Source of the DNA: Bacteroidales bacterium
GTDB taxonomy: Bacteria; Bacteroidota; Bacteroidia; Bacteroidales; P3
DNA: 33,048 bases
Assembly (NCBI GenBank): GCA_017646685.1
Contig: JAGCLZ010000099.1
Location: 1-33,048, forward strand
Direction of reading: 5' to 3'
Positions 17,000-25,651 of the stretch are shown here, piece after piece. A program made the position numbers and the translations under genes. The notes under the pieces are model-generated. The model worked only from the letters and a program-made list of their open reading frames with translations, did not search any database and was not told the origin of the DNA. Numbering within the stretch: the stretch's first letter is position 1; every line of letters starts with the position of its first letter.

Positions 17000-17398
17000 A
17001 TGAATATCAAAATTAACTCTGTAAAGTTTAAAGCAGATCCGAAACTAGAAAGTTTTGTGAACAACAAAGTTTCGAAACTCGAACGTACTTTCGACAACAT
17101 CACATCGTGTGAAGTTTCGCTAAAGGTTGACAAACCTGAATCTGACAACAACAAAATTGTAGAAATTCAACTTGTTTTGCCTGGCCAAACGCTGTTTAAC
17201 AGCAAACAAGCCGACACTTTCGAAGATGCAACCCTACAAGCTGTAGATGCAACCAAGATGCAACTAAGCAAATACAAGGAACGCTTCAACAAAAAGAACG
17301 GAGAACTCAAAACCGATTTGTACGAAATGTCGAAAGAAGAAATCGGAGATGAGAAATTCGATGATTTGGAAGAATTCGATGAAGGAACCGAACAATAA
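17000..17398 (+). CDS. hpf: Ribosome hibernation promoting factor (HPF/RaiA family)
   Basis: 132 residues with the HPF/YfiA fold: MNIKINSVKFKADPKLESFVNNKVSKLERTF, then CEVSLKV and DATLQAVDATKMQLSKYKERF. An acidic tail (FDDLEEFDEGTEQ) ends the protein, and the long-form dimerisation domain is absent. It binds the 30S decoding region in stationary phase. An AGGAGG sequence lies about 8 bp before the start, a strong Shine-Dalgarno match that is uncommon in this phylum. The gene starts 16 bp after the recombinase stop and is co-transcribed with it. Confidence 0.93.
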   Translation: MNIKINSVKFKADPKLESFVNNKVSKLERTFDNITSCEVSLKVDKPESDNNKIVEIQLVLPGQTLFNSKQADTFEDATLQAVDATKMQLSKYKERFNKKNGELKTDLYEMSKEEIGDEKFDDLEEFDEGTEQ

Positions 17399-17415
17399 AT
17401 TGTTATTGATAATCA

Positions 17416-17453
17416 AAATAAAGAGCGACATTGCATAATGTCGCTCTTTATTT
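17416..17453. terminator. Bidirectional intrinsic terminator between hpf and pssA
   Basis: A perfect 17-bp stem (17416-17432 with 17437-17453) with loop GCAT, closed by AAAT/ATTT at its base and followed by TT. It lies 17 bp after hpf and 4 bp before the pssA stop, so it should end both converging transcripts. Confidence 0.93.
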
Positions 17454-17457
17454 TTGA

Positions 17458-18189
17458 CTATTTCCTTGACATTACCACTACCGACAACAGTACATAAAAG
17501 AGTATTATAACTGGAACTGCATATACGCCCAAAAACAAAAGCAACAACAAATCAATACCAAGAAACGAATATCGAACCTTATTGTCTGTCCACGAAAAGT
17601 TTTTAAACTTGAGCGCGAACAATGGTACTTCCAATACAAGCGATACCGACATCACCACCGATAACACTGCTATAAGCCACGGATTGGACATACATTCGAC
17701 AAGGTTTCCACCATCAAACCACGAAAAAAACAACAACTTGGATGGCTCACTAACAGATAATATTATCCCATAAGCTGCCCATACCATTGCATTGGCAGGA
17801 GTAGGAAGTCCTATAAATGAAGATGTTTGCCTCTCATCAAGGTTAAACTTTGCCAGTCTGTATGATGATAGTGCAGGCATAAGCAACGCAACAAACTTCA
17901 ACCACTCCATGTTTGGTTGTTGCAAAGTAGTAGTTTCCAAAAGCGAAAACAATATAAATCCCGGTGCTACTCCAAATGTCACTACATCGGAGAGGGAGTC
18001 TAATTCCTTGCCTATTGCAGATTGTACATGCAGCAGGCGCGCTGTCATTCCGTCGAAGAAATCGAAGAAAGCACCCAAGAATATAAATAGTGCAGCATAG
18101 ATAAGATTGCCTTGCAAAGCCTGCCATACAGCCAATGTTCCACACACAAGGTTGGACAATGTTATGATGTTTGGTATATGTTTCTTCAT
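17458..18189 (-). CDS. pssA: CDP-diacylglycerol-serine O-phosphatidyltransferase
   Basis: A 243-residue membrane protein with six to seven hydrophobic segments. The CDP-alcohol phosphatidyltransferase motif is complete: DFFDGMTARLLHV followed by GKELDSLSD, with all Asp residues present (about residues 43-68). The start MKKHIPNIITLSNLVCG is typical of PssA. It joins serine to CDP-diacylglycerol to make phosphatidylserine, the precursor of phosphatidylethanolamine. It is monocistronic, converging with hpf. Confidence 0.93.
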   Translation of the reverse strand: MKKHIPNIITLSNLVCGTLAVWQALQGNLIYAALFIFLGAFFDFFDGMTARLLHVQSAIGKELDSLSDVVTFGVAPGFILFSLLETTTLQQPNMEWLKFVALLMPALSSYRLAKFNLDERQTSSFIGLPTPANAMVWAAYGIILSVSEPSKLLFFSWFDGGNLVECMSNPWLIAVLSVVMSVSLVLEVPLFALKFKNFSWTDNKVRYSFLGIDLLLLLFLGVYAVPVIILFYVLLSVVVMSRK

Positions 18190-18293
18190 ATATACAGGTA
18201 TCCTTTATATAAACCAAAAGAACCTGAGAAAACGAGAATTACCACACTTTCATCAGATTCTTTGGTCAACAACAATTATAACAAAAAAATCAA

Positions 18294-20126
18294 TTATTCG
18301 TATTTTTTCACTATTTCTTTAAAGTCCGGATTGTCCCAATACTTGCGGAATTCAATATCCAATACAGCCTTAGGCTTGTAAATAAGAGGTTCTTCGTCGC
18401 AAGCATACTTCAAGTTTTCAAGAACACCTGCCAAGTCGTCCATACGAGCATAACATACAGCACGCAAGTAAGCAACTTGATGTGTTTGTTCCAAACAGCA
18501 ATCCAAAGTACGTATTGCACCGCTTGTATTTTCAGTCATTAACTGAGCAAAAGCAAGATTGTATGTACATTGTTTTGATTTCAATAAGTCGAGAGCTTTT
18601 TCGTAATCGCCATGTTTTAGATATACTATAGGCAGATTATCTTCAGCTTCACGGCTGCCATTTTTTATAGCTTCGTTGAAGTAGTATTCAGACAATGTGT
18701 AATCTTTTTTAGCTAAAGCCAACAAACCTAAATTGTTCAATACTTCAGGATTATTGGGTTCCATCTTCTTAGCTACGTTTAGGAAGCGTTCTGCTTCGCT
18801 AAAGTTTTCCAACATAAATGCAGCTGCACCCGCATTGCTCCAAGCCGACCATTCGTTACTGTGATGTTCTGTTGCCCACTTGTAAAGTTTGAATTTCGAA
18901 GCATAGCTGTGATTGATATAAGCAGCATACATAAGTTCTTCGAAAGTAAGGTCTTGAGGAGTAAGGGTAGCTAATTTTGCCAACTCTTGGTCTGTTTTAC
19001 GAGCCAAAGGATAGTAAAGAGCTATTTGGCATCTACGCAAGTCGGGGAATATATCAGCTTCCAATTCGGGATAAATCAAAGTCATATTTCTAATCATCTG
19101 TTCGCGTTTAACCACATTGCGTTGGGTTTCCACTACATTGATGATAGCATTACGATCTTCTATGTTTGAATTTTCTACCATTGTAACGAAGTGTGTCCAG
19201 TCTTCACCGGCAGCAGTAGTAGTTATCACAGTTTCTTTCAACAATTTATGTTTGTAATAAGCATAATCTTTGTTTCTTATCTCTGCACGATCAGCCATTG
19301 TTCTTATCACATCATTGAGCAGTTCTTGAGCAAGTTTCATACCGTCTTCGGCTCTTTTCTTTGATACGTCAACGTTTGCTGTTTCTTCACCTTCGGGCGA
19401 TGACCAACCTGTTACGTTTATTTGTTTTGGCATACCATCACGAAGAATCACACGCTTAAGATCTTCATAGTTTGATTTTGCATTGAATTTCTTGTTTACA
19501 AAGAAGTTCCAATCTGTCTTATGTGTACCGTTGGCATAGTATATATCAGCTGTTTCGGCTACACCTTTTGTTTTATCATAGTTGGTTGGAGCTATCGAAA
19601 CGGCACCAATTATTGATACCAATGCTGATGTATTGCATACTCCGTCTGCAATAACTACAGTGTCAAAGATAGTGGTTTTGAGTTTTTGAACCAAATCTTG
19701 CGAAAACTTACATTCGTCGTCAGTTTCAGAACACTTGTATCCAATAGGAGCCAATGTTAGTTTTGCCAATTCCATACCGGGTTTGTAATCAACCTCATCG
19801 GAATAAACAAAACGTCCTCCGTTTTCGTAGTTGATAGTAATACCGTCTCCTTCTACCTTTTCACCTTTAAGCTGAATAGGAGTTAACTGTAGGTTTCCTC
19901 CCTTCCATTCCAATACGGGTTGTACGAATACTGCCACCTTTTTGTCGAAGTATTCGGCAGGAATGGAACCTGCAAATTTAATCATTACTTTCCCATCCAT
20001 GGTTTCCATAGGGTTGGGAGTAGGTTGATAACGTACTGTGTTGCTGTTCTTCGCCATTTTTGAAAGACCACCGCATCCTGCTAGTATCAGTGGAACAAAC
20101 AACAATGATAAAATCGATTTTCTCAT
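18294..20126 (-). CDS. Lipoprotein with C-terminal TPR repeats and an OmpA-like segment
   Basis: 610 residues from the ATG at 20126. The N-terminus MRKSILSLLFVPLILAGC is a lipoprotein signal (lipobox LAGC). The N-terminal half is beta-rich. A central stretch (INVTGWSSPEGEETANVDVSKKRAEDGMKLAQ) resembles the peptidoglycan-binding OmpA-like fold, where the phrase G-x-(S/T)-x-x-x-G and KRA are common. The C-terminal 250 residues hold TPR-type repeats (WSNAGAAAFMLENFSEAERFLNVAKKMEPNNPEVLNNLGLLALAKKDY and similar). Probably an outer-membrane or periplasmic scaffold. An in-frame upstream extension to 20273 is rejected because the signal peptide begins at 20126. Confidence 0.75.
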   Translation of the reverse strand: MRKSILSLLFVPLILAGCGGLSKMAKNSNTVRYQPTPNPMETMDGKVMIKFAGSIPAEYFDKKVAVFVQPVLEWKGGNLQLTPIQLKGEKVEGDGITINYENGGRFVYSDEVDYKPGMELAKLTLAPIGYKCSETDDECKFSQDLVQKLKTTIFDTVVIADGVCNTSALVSIIGAVSIAPTNYDKTKGVAETADIYYANGTHKTDWNFFVNKKFNAKSNYEDLKRVILRDGMPKQINVTGWSSPEGEETANVDVSKKRAEDGMKLAQELLNDVIRTMADRAEIRNKDYAYYKHKLLKETVITTTAAGEDWTHFVTMVENSNIEDRNAIINVVETQRNVVKREQMIRNMTLIYPELEADIFPDLRRCQIALYYPLARKTDQELAKLATLTPQDLTFEELMYAAYINHSYASKFKLYKWATEHHSNEWSAWSNAGAAAFMLENFSEAERFLNVAKKMEPNNPEVLNNLGLLALAKKDYTLSEYYFNEAIKNGSREAEDNLPIVYLKHGDYEKALDLLKSKQCTYNLAFAQLMTENTSGAIRTLDCCLEQTHQVAYLRAVCYARMDDLAGVLENLKYACDEEPLIYKPKAVLDIEFRKYWDNPDFKEIVKKYE

Positions 20127-20344
20127 ATTTGTTATTATTTTATTATTTCTTGTATGATAAACATTATTATTTCTTACTATAACATTGTTTTTGGGGCTTC
20201 CGTTGCAAAAAATACGCCTATTCGACACAAAATATTTTGCTATCGGAAGGGCTTTATGCTTACGCATATACACCTAAATTACAACACATTGCAGAGTCCA
20301 AAATACCATTCAATCTCTTCAATATATTGTTATCTACCAAATTG

Positions 20345-20352
20345 CAAATATA
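20345..20352 (-). promoter_or_regulatory. Possible -7 element for the TPR lipoprotein gene
   Basis: The minus strand reads TATATTTG, a match to TAnnTTTG, 219 bp upstream of the ATG at 20126. In A+T-rich sequence such matches are not rare. Confidence 0.3.
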
Positions 20353-20569
20353 CATATAAATTTTGAATTGTTGGAATATATTGGTAAAAAAAATCTCTGC
20401 CACCTCTTTTTGCCCTCCAAAAAGCTGCTGAACAGAAACCCAAAGTCTGCTTCTAAAGTTCTAAATCACCTCATTTTTGTTCCCTTGCTCTTTGCCTCAT
20501 CGTAGCACCATTTTTTGGAGTTATAAACTTCACTTCTCACCCCACATTGCAACCGTATGATAGCATCGG

Positions 20570-20750
20570 TCGTTTAGACACAGAAAACAGGGTCGAGTGG
20601 TTGCAACCCAAACGGTCGAGTATTTAAGTTTGAACAGTCGAGCATTTACCCCCCAAATAGTCGAGTGTTTACGCCCTAAACAGTCGAGCATTTGCAGCCA
20701 AAAAGTTGAGCATTCAGACTTAAACCATCGACCACTTTTTGCATACTACC
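20570..20750 (+). repeat. 22-23-bp phased repeat array (TCGAG family), array H, eight units
   Basis: Units start at 20570 (TCGTTTAG), 20593 (TCGAGTGG), 20616 (TCGAGTATT), 20638 (TCGAGCATT), 20661 (TCGAGTGTT), 20684 (TCGAGCATT), 20706 (TTGAGCATT) and 20728 (TCGACCAC). Spacing is 23, 23, 22, 23, 23, 22, 22. Most units end in a CCAAAC-, CAAATAG- or CTAAACAG-like segment. This is the longest array. It ends at the stop codon of the gene at 20746. The remainder of the gene-free stretch 20127-20569 shows only the possible promoter noted above. Confidence 0.9.
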
Positions 20751-22317
20751 ACCACGAAAATATTTCTGTTTTGGCTTTCAATTTCCTATCTCTCAATCTT
20801 ACATTCAGAATCATTCTGCAATCCACCGGGTTTCCGTTTTCGTCCGTTGCCGGCACCCATTTGTTGGGAAGTTTCGAAAGTACATCAAACAAAAGGCCTC
20901 TCATTTTCAAGCTTTCATAATATTTTTCACCATAAAAATCATCAGTAATCAAAGTCCAACTGCCGGCCTCGCCCTTGCAGTTTACCACAAAAGCAATATA
21001 CCAAGTCATATCTTGTTCAACGTCTATTGTTTGAGTTTCGAACCAAGCATTTAGAGCCGAATCACCATCAGCCCAATAAGGTGAGGCTTTAGGTTCTAGG
21101 GTATCGCTATAATACTTCAAATTGCGATTATAGTCAGATTCCCTTGAAACGTACATTTTAGATGTGTCGCACACCGAAACGGGATTGCCTACAATATCCG
21201 AATCAAAATTGCAAGGAGCCCATTCCATTCCAACCACACGCCCCGAATCAAAAACAATCTTCTGTACTCTTTCTGTGAAAAAAGTCTCTATTTCAGAGTA
21301 TAAACATATTGTTTTCCCGTAGTTCAAATATACGTCGCCACTAACCCAGTTTGCAAACACTTTTCTATCTGCAATGTCCTCTTCGTTGAACAATGCAGTA
21401 AGAGGCAGATAGGTTTCATCCCTTTCAAAATACCCCAAACCGCTGCACAGCATTACACCTTTTAGGTATATGGAATCGCCTTCTATAGAATATAGTGCTG
21501 ATGGTACACCACTCAGTTCCAAGTTTTCCCAATTATATGGAAATTCCAAATGGTTGCCGTTATAGAGTTTCTTTATCAACGAGGTATTGGTTTTATCTTT
21601 TACTTTCACTTCGTTTCCATTGTAGAACATAATGTCATGAGTTCCACTTTGGATCCAATAAGAGACGTAGTTAAGATATAAATGATACATTCTATGCTTC
21701 TTCATAAATTCGTGGTCGGCACTATCCTTTTCGGTAATATTTTCAATTCTATCGTAATCTTCCTTTAGCAGCAATTGGTCGTCAACCACTTTTCCATCCT
21801 TTACATAGATATATCTTGTACCCTTATACTCATCATCCCATTTAGAGTCAGCCCCTCTGTTGTCTATATTCAACATTCCGGTAAACCAATCTGCAACCAC
21901 AGCACCATCAGCTTCCGACTTTTCACCACTTAACGAGTTTATAGAATAATACCTTGACTGATGGATAGTGTCTCTGATTATTGCTTTTTCTCTAAAATCA
22001 CCTTTGCTATATTCAACAGTGTCGTATCCCGCAATATATTCCACACTGACGTTTAACAGATACAATTTGCTATCACGAATTTCCCAAGTAGCCACATGTG
22101 CACGCCAATTACTAGTACTGATAACCACCGCATTTTCTCTGAAAAAGTCTTTCCTTTGTGTACGAATAAAATAGGTATCCATTGGAGAGGGGTATGCCCA
22201 ATCTACTTCCAACTTATATTTTTTACCCTCGCGAATGATATAATCAGGCTTTTGCTGCGTAGCTTTGAGCGAAAAGGTGCAAACCAAAAGCACCATTAGA
22301 GAAGATATTAGTTTCAT
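20746..22317 (-). CDS. Secreted protein of unknown function with a TonB-C-terminal-like end
   Basis: 523 residues from the ATG at 22317; an in-frame TTG at 22323 is less likely. MKLISSLMVLLVCTFSLKATQQ is a type I signal peptide. The mature part has no membrane segment and many aromatic and charged residues (repeated YYS, DSxYL and WENLELSGVPSALYSIEGDSIYLKG). The last 40 residues (LSKLPNKWVPATDENGNPVDCRMILNVRLRD) resemble the C-terminal domain of TonB, whose core is W-x-P-x-x-x-x-G-x-P-V. No family is recognised for the rest. It is probably periplasmic or surface-exposed and monocistronic. Confidence 0.7.
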   Translation of the reverse strand: MKLISSLMVLLVCTFSLKATQQKPDYIIREGKKYKLEVDWAYPSPMDTYFIRTQRKDFFRENAVVISTSNWRAHVATWEIRDSKLYLLNVSVEYIAGYDTVEYSKGDFREKAIIRDTIHQSRYYSINSLSGEKSEADGAVVADWFTGMLNIDNRGADSKWDDEYKGTRYIYVKDGKVVDDQLLLKEDYDRIENITEKDSADHEFMKKHRMYHLYLNYVSYWIQSGTHDIMFYNGNEVKVKDKTNTSLIKKLYNGNHLEFPYNWENLELSGVPSALYSIEGDSIYLKGVMLCSGLGYFERDETYLPLTALFNEEDIADRKVFANWVSGDVYLNYGKTICLYSEIETFFTERVQKIVFDSGRVVGMEWAPCNFDSDIVGNPVSVCDTSKMYVSRESDYNRNLKYYSDTLEPKASPYWADGDSALNAWFETQTIDVEQDMTWYIAFVVNCKGEAGSWTLITDDFYGEKYYESLKMRGLLFDVLSKLPNKWVPATDENGNPVDCRMILNVRLRDRKLKAKTEIFSWW

Positions 22318-22359
22318 AACCAATAATTTATTCGTTCATATAGTATGAATTACTTTGTA

Positions 22360-22367
22360 CAAAGATA
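22360..22367 (-). promoter_or_regulatory. -7 element for the gene at 20746-22317
   Basis: The minus strand reads TATCTTTG, 43 bp upstream of the start codon. It diverges from the lysS element at 22410-22417. Confidence 0.5.
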
Positions 22368-22409
22368 CATATTTCTTTCTATATTCCATCATATATCAAC
22401 AAAAAACTG

Positions 22410-22417
22410 TATCTTTG
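22410..22417 (+). promoter_or_regulatory. -7 element for lysS
   Basis: TATCTTTG, a full match to TAnnTTTG, lies 105 bp upstream of the lysS start and is identical in sequence to the divergent element on the other strand at 22360-22367. Confidence 0.5.
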
Positions 22418-22521
22418 TAAGTTGGTAATAATATGCTTTTGTTTATAACGATATACTTTTCAATCGTTTATTGGCATATTATTATTACAAGAATGCTAGT
22501 AAAAACGAAAAACGATAAGAT

Positions 22522-24246
22522 ATGTCAATAGAACTGAGCGAACAGGAAATAATCCGTAGGAACTCGTTGGCAGAATTGAAGAAACTAGGTATCAACCCCT
22601 ACCCTGCCAACCTTTATGAAGTGAATGCCACTACTACTGAAATCTTGGAAAACTATCCAAAGGACAACACTTTGTATCAGCAAGTGAGCATTGCCGGCCG
22701 TATGATGAGCCGCCGTATTATGGGTGCAGCATCGTTTGTGGAACTTCAAGACAGTCATGGAAGAATACAGCTGTATATAAAGCGCGACGAGATATGCGAA
22801 GGCGAAGACAAAACATTATATAACACCGTATTCAAACGTCTTACCGACATTGGAGACATCATTGGTGTAAAGGGATTTGTGTTTGTAACACAAATGGGCG
22901 AGATAAGTATCCATGTAAAAGAGTTTACAGTGCTTAGCAAATCGCTACGTCCATTGCCTATAGTAAAGGAAAAAGACGGTGTGGTTTACGATGCTTTTAC
23001 CGACCCTGAACAACGCTACCGTATGCGCTACGTGGACCTTATTGTGAACCCACAGGTAAGAGACACCTTTGTAAAACGTTCTCTTATTGTGAACACTATG
23101 CGTAACTACTTCAACGAACAAGGATACCTCGAAGTGGAAACGCCTGTACTTCAACCTATCCCCGGAGGAGCAGCAGCACGCCCATTCATCACCCACCACA
23201 ATAGTTTGGATATAGACCTATACTTGCGTATAGCCAATGAATTGTATCTAAAACGCTTGATAGTAGGTGGTTTTGAAGGTGTATACGAGTTTTCTCGCAA
23301 CTTCCGCAACGAGGGTATGGATCGCACCCACAACCCAGAGTTTACTTGTATGGAGATATATGTGGCATACAAGGACTATAATTGGATGATGACTTTCACC
23401 GAAAATATGCTTGAACGTATAGCCACAACCCTTCATGGTAAAAGTACAGTAAAGATTGGCGACAACGAAATTGACTTCAAACCTCCATTCCGCCGCTTAC
23501 CAATGCTACAAGCCATTGAGGAGGCAACCGGCGTGGATATTTCGGGAATGGACGAGGCTCAACTACGCGAAACCTGTACCAAACTTGGAGTGGAAATAGA
23601 CGAAACTATGGGTAAAGGCAAACTTATAGATGCCATATTTGGCGAAAAATGCGAACACAACCTTATACAGCCAACATTCATTATCGATTACCCAATCGAG
23701 ATGTCGCCTCTATGTAAGCGTCACCGCAATAACCCCGAACTTACCGAACGCTTCGAACTATTTGTAAACGGTAAAGAACTTGCCAACGCCTACAGCGAAC
23801 TTAACGACCCGATAGACCAACTTGGTCGTTTCCAAGAACAACTACGCTTGAGCGAAAAAGGCGACGACGAAGCAATGTTCATCGACATGGACTTTGTACG
23901 TGCATTGGAATACGGTATGCCACCAACATCGGGTATGGGTATAGGTATCGACCGCCTAACTATGTTTATGACCGGCGAACAATCTATCCAAGACGTGCTC
24001 CTATTCCCACAAATGCGCCCCGAACGCAAAGCCAAAGTAAGCTCCGACGAAGACTTCAAAGCACTGGGAGTAGCCGAAGCTTGGATACCAATGCTTAGAA
24101 AACTCGGTTTCAACACTGTAGAATCGCTTAAAGAAGCCAATGCCAACAAGCTGTACAACGACCTCAACGGACTAAGGAAGAAAAACAAATTGGACATTCC
24201 AGCCGTGAAGAAAGAAGAAGTAGATGCTTGGATAGCACAGCAATAA
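22522..24246 (+). CDS. lysS: Lysyl-tRNA synthetase, class II
   Basis: 574 residues, the normal length for Bacteroidota LysRS. The N-terminal OB-fold anticodon-binding domain (about 55-150) is followed by the class II core: motif 1 around [21 protein letters not shown], motif 2 [15 protein letters not shown] and motif 3 [14 protein letters not shown]-terminal extension of about 70 residues ends EVDAWIAQQ. It charges tRNA-Lys. A hairpin follows 16 bp after the stop. Confidence 0.97.
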   Translation: MSIELSEQEIIRRNSLAELKKLGINPYPANLYEVNATTTEILENYPKDNTLYQQVSIAGRMMSRRIMGAASFVELQDSHGRIQLYIKRDEICEGEDKTLYNTVFKRLTDIGDIIGVKGFVFVTQMGEISIHVKEFTVLSKSLRPLPIVKEKDGVVYDAFTDPEQRYRMRYVDLIVNPQVRDTFVKRSLIVNTMRNYFNEQGYLEVETPVLQPIPGGAAARPFITHHNSLDIDLYLRIANELYLKRLIVGGFEGVYEFSRNFRNEGMDRTHNPEFTCMEIYVAYKDYNWMMTFTENMLERIATTLHGKSTVKIGDNEIDFKPPFRRLPMLQAIEEATGVDISGMDEAQLRETCTKLGVEIDETMGKGKLIDAIFGEKCEHNLIQPTFIIDYPIEMSPLCKRHRNNPELTERFELFVNGKELANAYSELNDPIDQLGRFQEQLRLSEKGDDEAMFIDMDFVRALEYGMPPTSGMGIGIDRLTMFMTGEQSIQDVLLFPQMRPERKAKVSSDEDFKALGVAEAWIPMLRKLGFNTVESLKEANANKLYNDLNGLRKKNKLDIPAVKKEEVDAWIAQQ

Positions 24247-24262
24247 CAACAATACAATTAAC

Positions 24263-24298
24263 GAGAGTACAGAGCCTGTGGTTCTGTACTCTCTGTTT
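24263..24298 (+). terminator. Hairpin terminator after lysS
   Basis: A perfect 11-bp stem GAGAGTACAGA/TCTGTACTCTC (24263-24273 with 24283-24293) with a 9-base loop, followed by the moderately T-rich TGTTTAT. The weak T tract suggests leaky termination. Confidence 0.65.
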
Positions 24299-24305
24299 AT
24301 AATGC

Positions 24306-24397
24306 TCGAGCATCGAGGAGCAAAACGCTCGAGTATCACAATGCAAAATGCTCGATTGTTAACCACTAAAAGACTCGAACACAATATTATGAAAAGA
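24306..24397 (+). repeat. 23-bp phased repeat array (TCGAG family), array E, running into the M64 start codon
   Basis: Units start at 24306 (TCGAGCATC), 24329 (TCGAGTATC), 24352 (TCGATTGTT) and 24375 (TCGAACACA), each exactly 23 bp apart. The first three end in GCAAAACGC, GCAAAATGC and TAAAAGAC. The first unit lies in a perfect 12-bp palindrome (ATGCTCGAGCAT, 24303-24314). The fourth unit includes the ATG at 24389. Confidence 0.8.
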
Positions 24398-25651
24398 ACA
24401 ATAATTGCAATAATCTCACTTGTGTATGCAATATCTTGCACCGCGCAGTTTGATAAATATTTCTCGAACCAAACCCTCCGCGTGGACTATTACCGCGATG
24501 GTTGCAAGGGCAAGGAAACTATTCGTTTCAAGAACTTTATAGCCAAACCCGGCGAATGGGCAGGTAGTACCACACACCTAATAGACCCCTTCAACTATGG
24601 TGCTCACCGTGTAATGGTGGTAGATGCCACCACAAAAACACCCCTATACTCACGCACATACAACTCACTGTATCACGAATATATAGCCACAGAAAAAGGC
24701 GAGAAAAAGGTAAAGAAGTTCGAAGAAACGGTGCTTATCCCCTACCCCAAGCAGGCTGTGGATATACAAATTCAGAGTCGCGACAAAGATTGGGCATTCA
24801 CCACATTGGAAACCTTCCACTTCGACCCCTCTTCCACCAAGGTAGAAAAAGTAAACAACCAAGTGGAAGTACGTAAGCTGCACCACTCCGGCAACCCTCA
24901 TAACAAGGTAGATATAGCCATAGTAGCCGATGGCTACAGCATCAACGATACTGCCAAAATGCGTAAAGACTTTGCCACTTTCGTAAGCGGAATAGTCAAA
25001 TACAAACCCTTCAGCCAACACAAAGAAGACATAAACGTATGGGGTGTGGCAGCAATTTCCGAAGATAGTGGTATAACCAATCCATTGAAAAAGAAATATC
25101 TAAAAACTGCCGTTGGCTCAACATTCAACTCATTTGAGATTGACCGCTATATAATGACTTTCGAGATACACACCATGCACGATGTATTGCAACACTGCCC
25201 CTACGACCATATCATAGTAATGTCGAACACAGACACCTATGGCGGCGGTGCAATATACAACTTCTATGCCGACGTTACTACCGGCGACCAAGCAATGTTT
25301 ACCGTTACACACGAATTGGGACACTTGTTTGGTGGCTTGGCTGATGAATATGTAGATCCCGGCGTTACCTACAACGATATACACGACCTTACTCGTGAAC
25401 CTCTCGAACCAAACATCACCACATTGGTAAACTTCGACGAAAAATGGAAACACCTTGTTGAAGAAGGAGTACCGGTACCAACCCCTATCAAGAAGGAATA
25501 CCTCAAAAAAGTGGGAGCCTTTGAAGGCGGTGGCTACCAAGCCAAAGGCATATATCGCCCAATGGTACGCTGTATGATGAATACCGGTGGCAACTTCTGC
25601 CCGGTATGTGTAGAAGCATTGGAAAAAATGTTTAAGATATACACCGAATAA
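24389..25651 (+). CDS. M64 (IgA peptidase) family metalloprotease, secreted
   Basis: 420 residues. The start at 24389 is chosen because MKRTIIAIISLVYAISCTAQ is a good signal peptide; Cys17 could be a lipobox (YAISC), otherwise cleavage follows TAQ. An N-terminal beta domain of the M64 family (about 20-170) is followed by the peptidase domain with HELGHLFGGLADEY, zinc-binding His308 and His312 and catalytic Glu309, the diagnostic HExGH-xxx-GLADEY motif. The substrate is unknown; the family is named for a Clostridium IgA protease. The gene lies about 90 bp after the lysS terminator and overlaps pnuC (TAATG), so it is translated in the same operon as the thiamine genes. Confidence 0.88.
   Translation: MKRTIIAIISLVYAISCTAQFDKYFSNQTLRVDYYRDGCKGKETIRFKNFIAKPGEWAGSTTHLIDPFNYGAHRVMVVDATTKTPLYSRTYNSLYHEYIATEKGEKKVKKFEETVLIPYPKQAVDIQIQSRDKDWAFTTLETFHFDPSSTKVEKVNNQVEVRKLHHSGNPHNKVDIAIVADGYSINDTAKMRKDFATFVSGIVKYKPFSQHKEDINVWGVAAISEDSGITNPLKKKYLKTAVGSTFNSFEIDRYIMTFEIHTMHDVLQHCPYDHIIVMSNTDTYGGGAIYNFYADVTTGDQAMFTVTHELGHLFGGLADEYVDPGVTYNDIHDLTREPLEPNITTLVNFDEKWKHLVEEGVPVPTPIKKEYLKKVGAFEGGGYQAKGIYRPMVRCMMNTGGNFCPVCVEALEKMFKIYTE

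Noticed and set aside
18294..20273. Longer start at 20273 for the TPR lipoprotein
   Set aside because: The clear lipoprotein signal peptide begins at the ATG at 20126; the extension has no support.
20570..20750. Array H (and the others) as a CRISPR array
   Set aside because: The whole period is 22-23 bp, with only about 9 conserved bases per unit, no room for separate spacers and no cas genes in the window.
24247..24388. TPP riboswitch in front of the M64-PnuT-ThiN operon
   Set aside because: No CTGAGA-type thi-box sequence is present; the gap holds only the lysS hairpin and array E.
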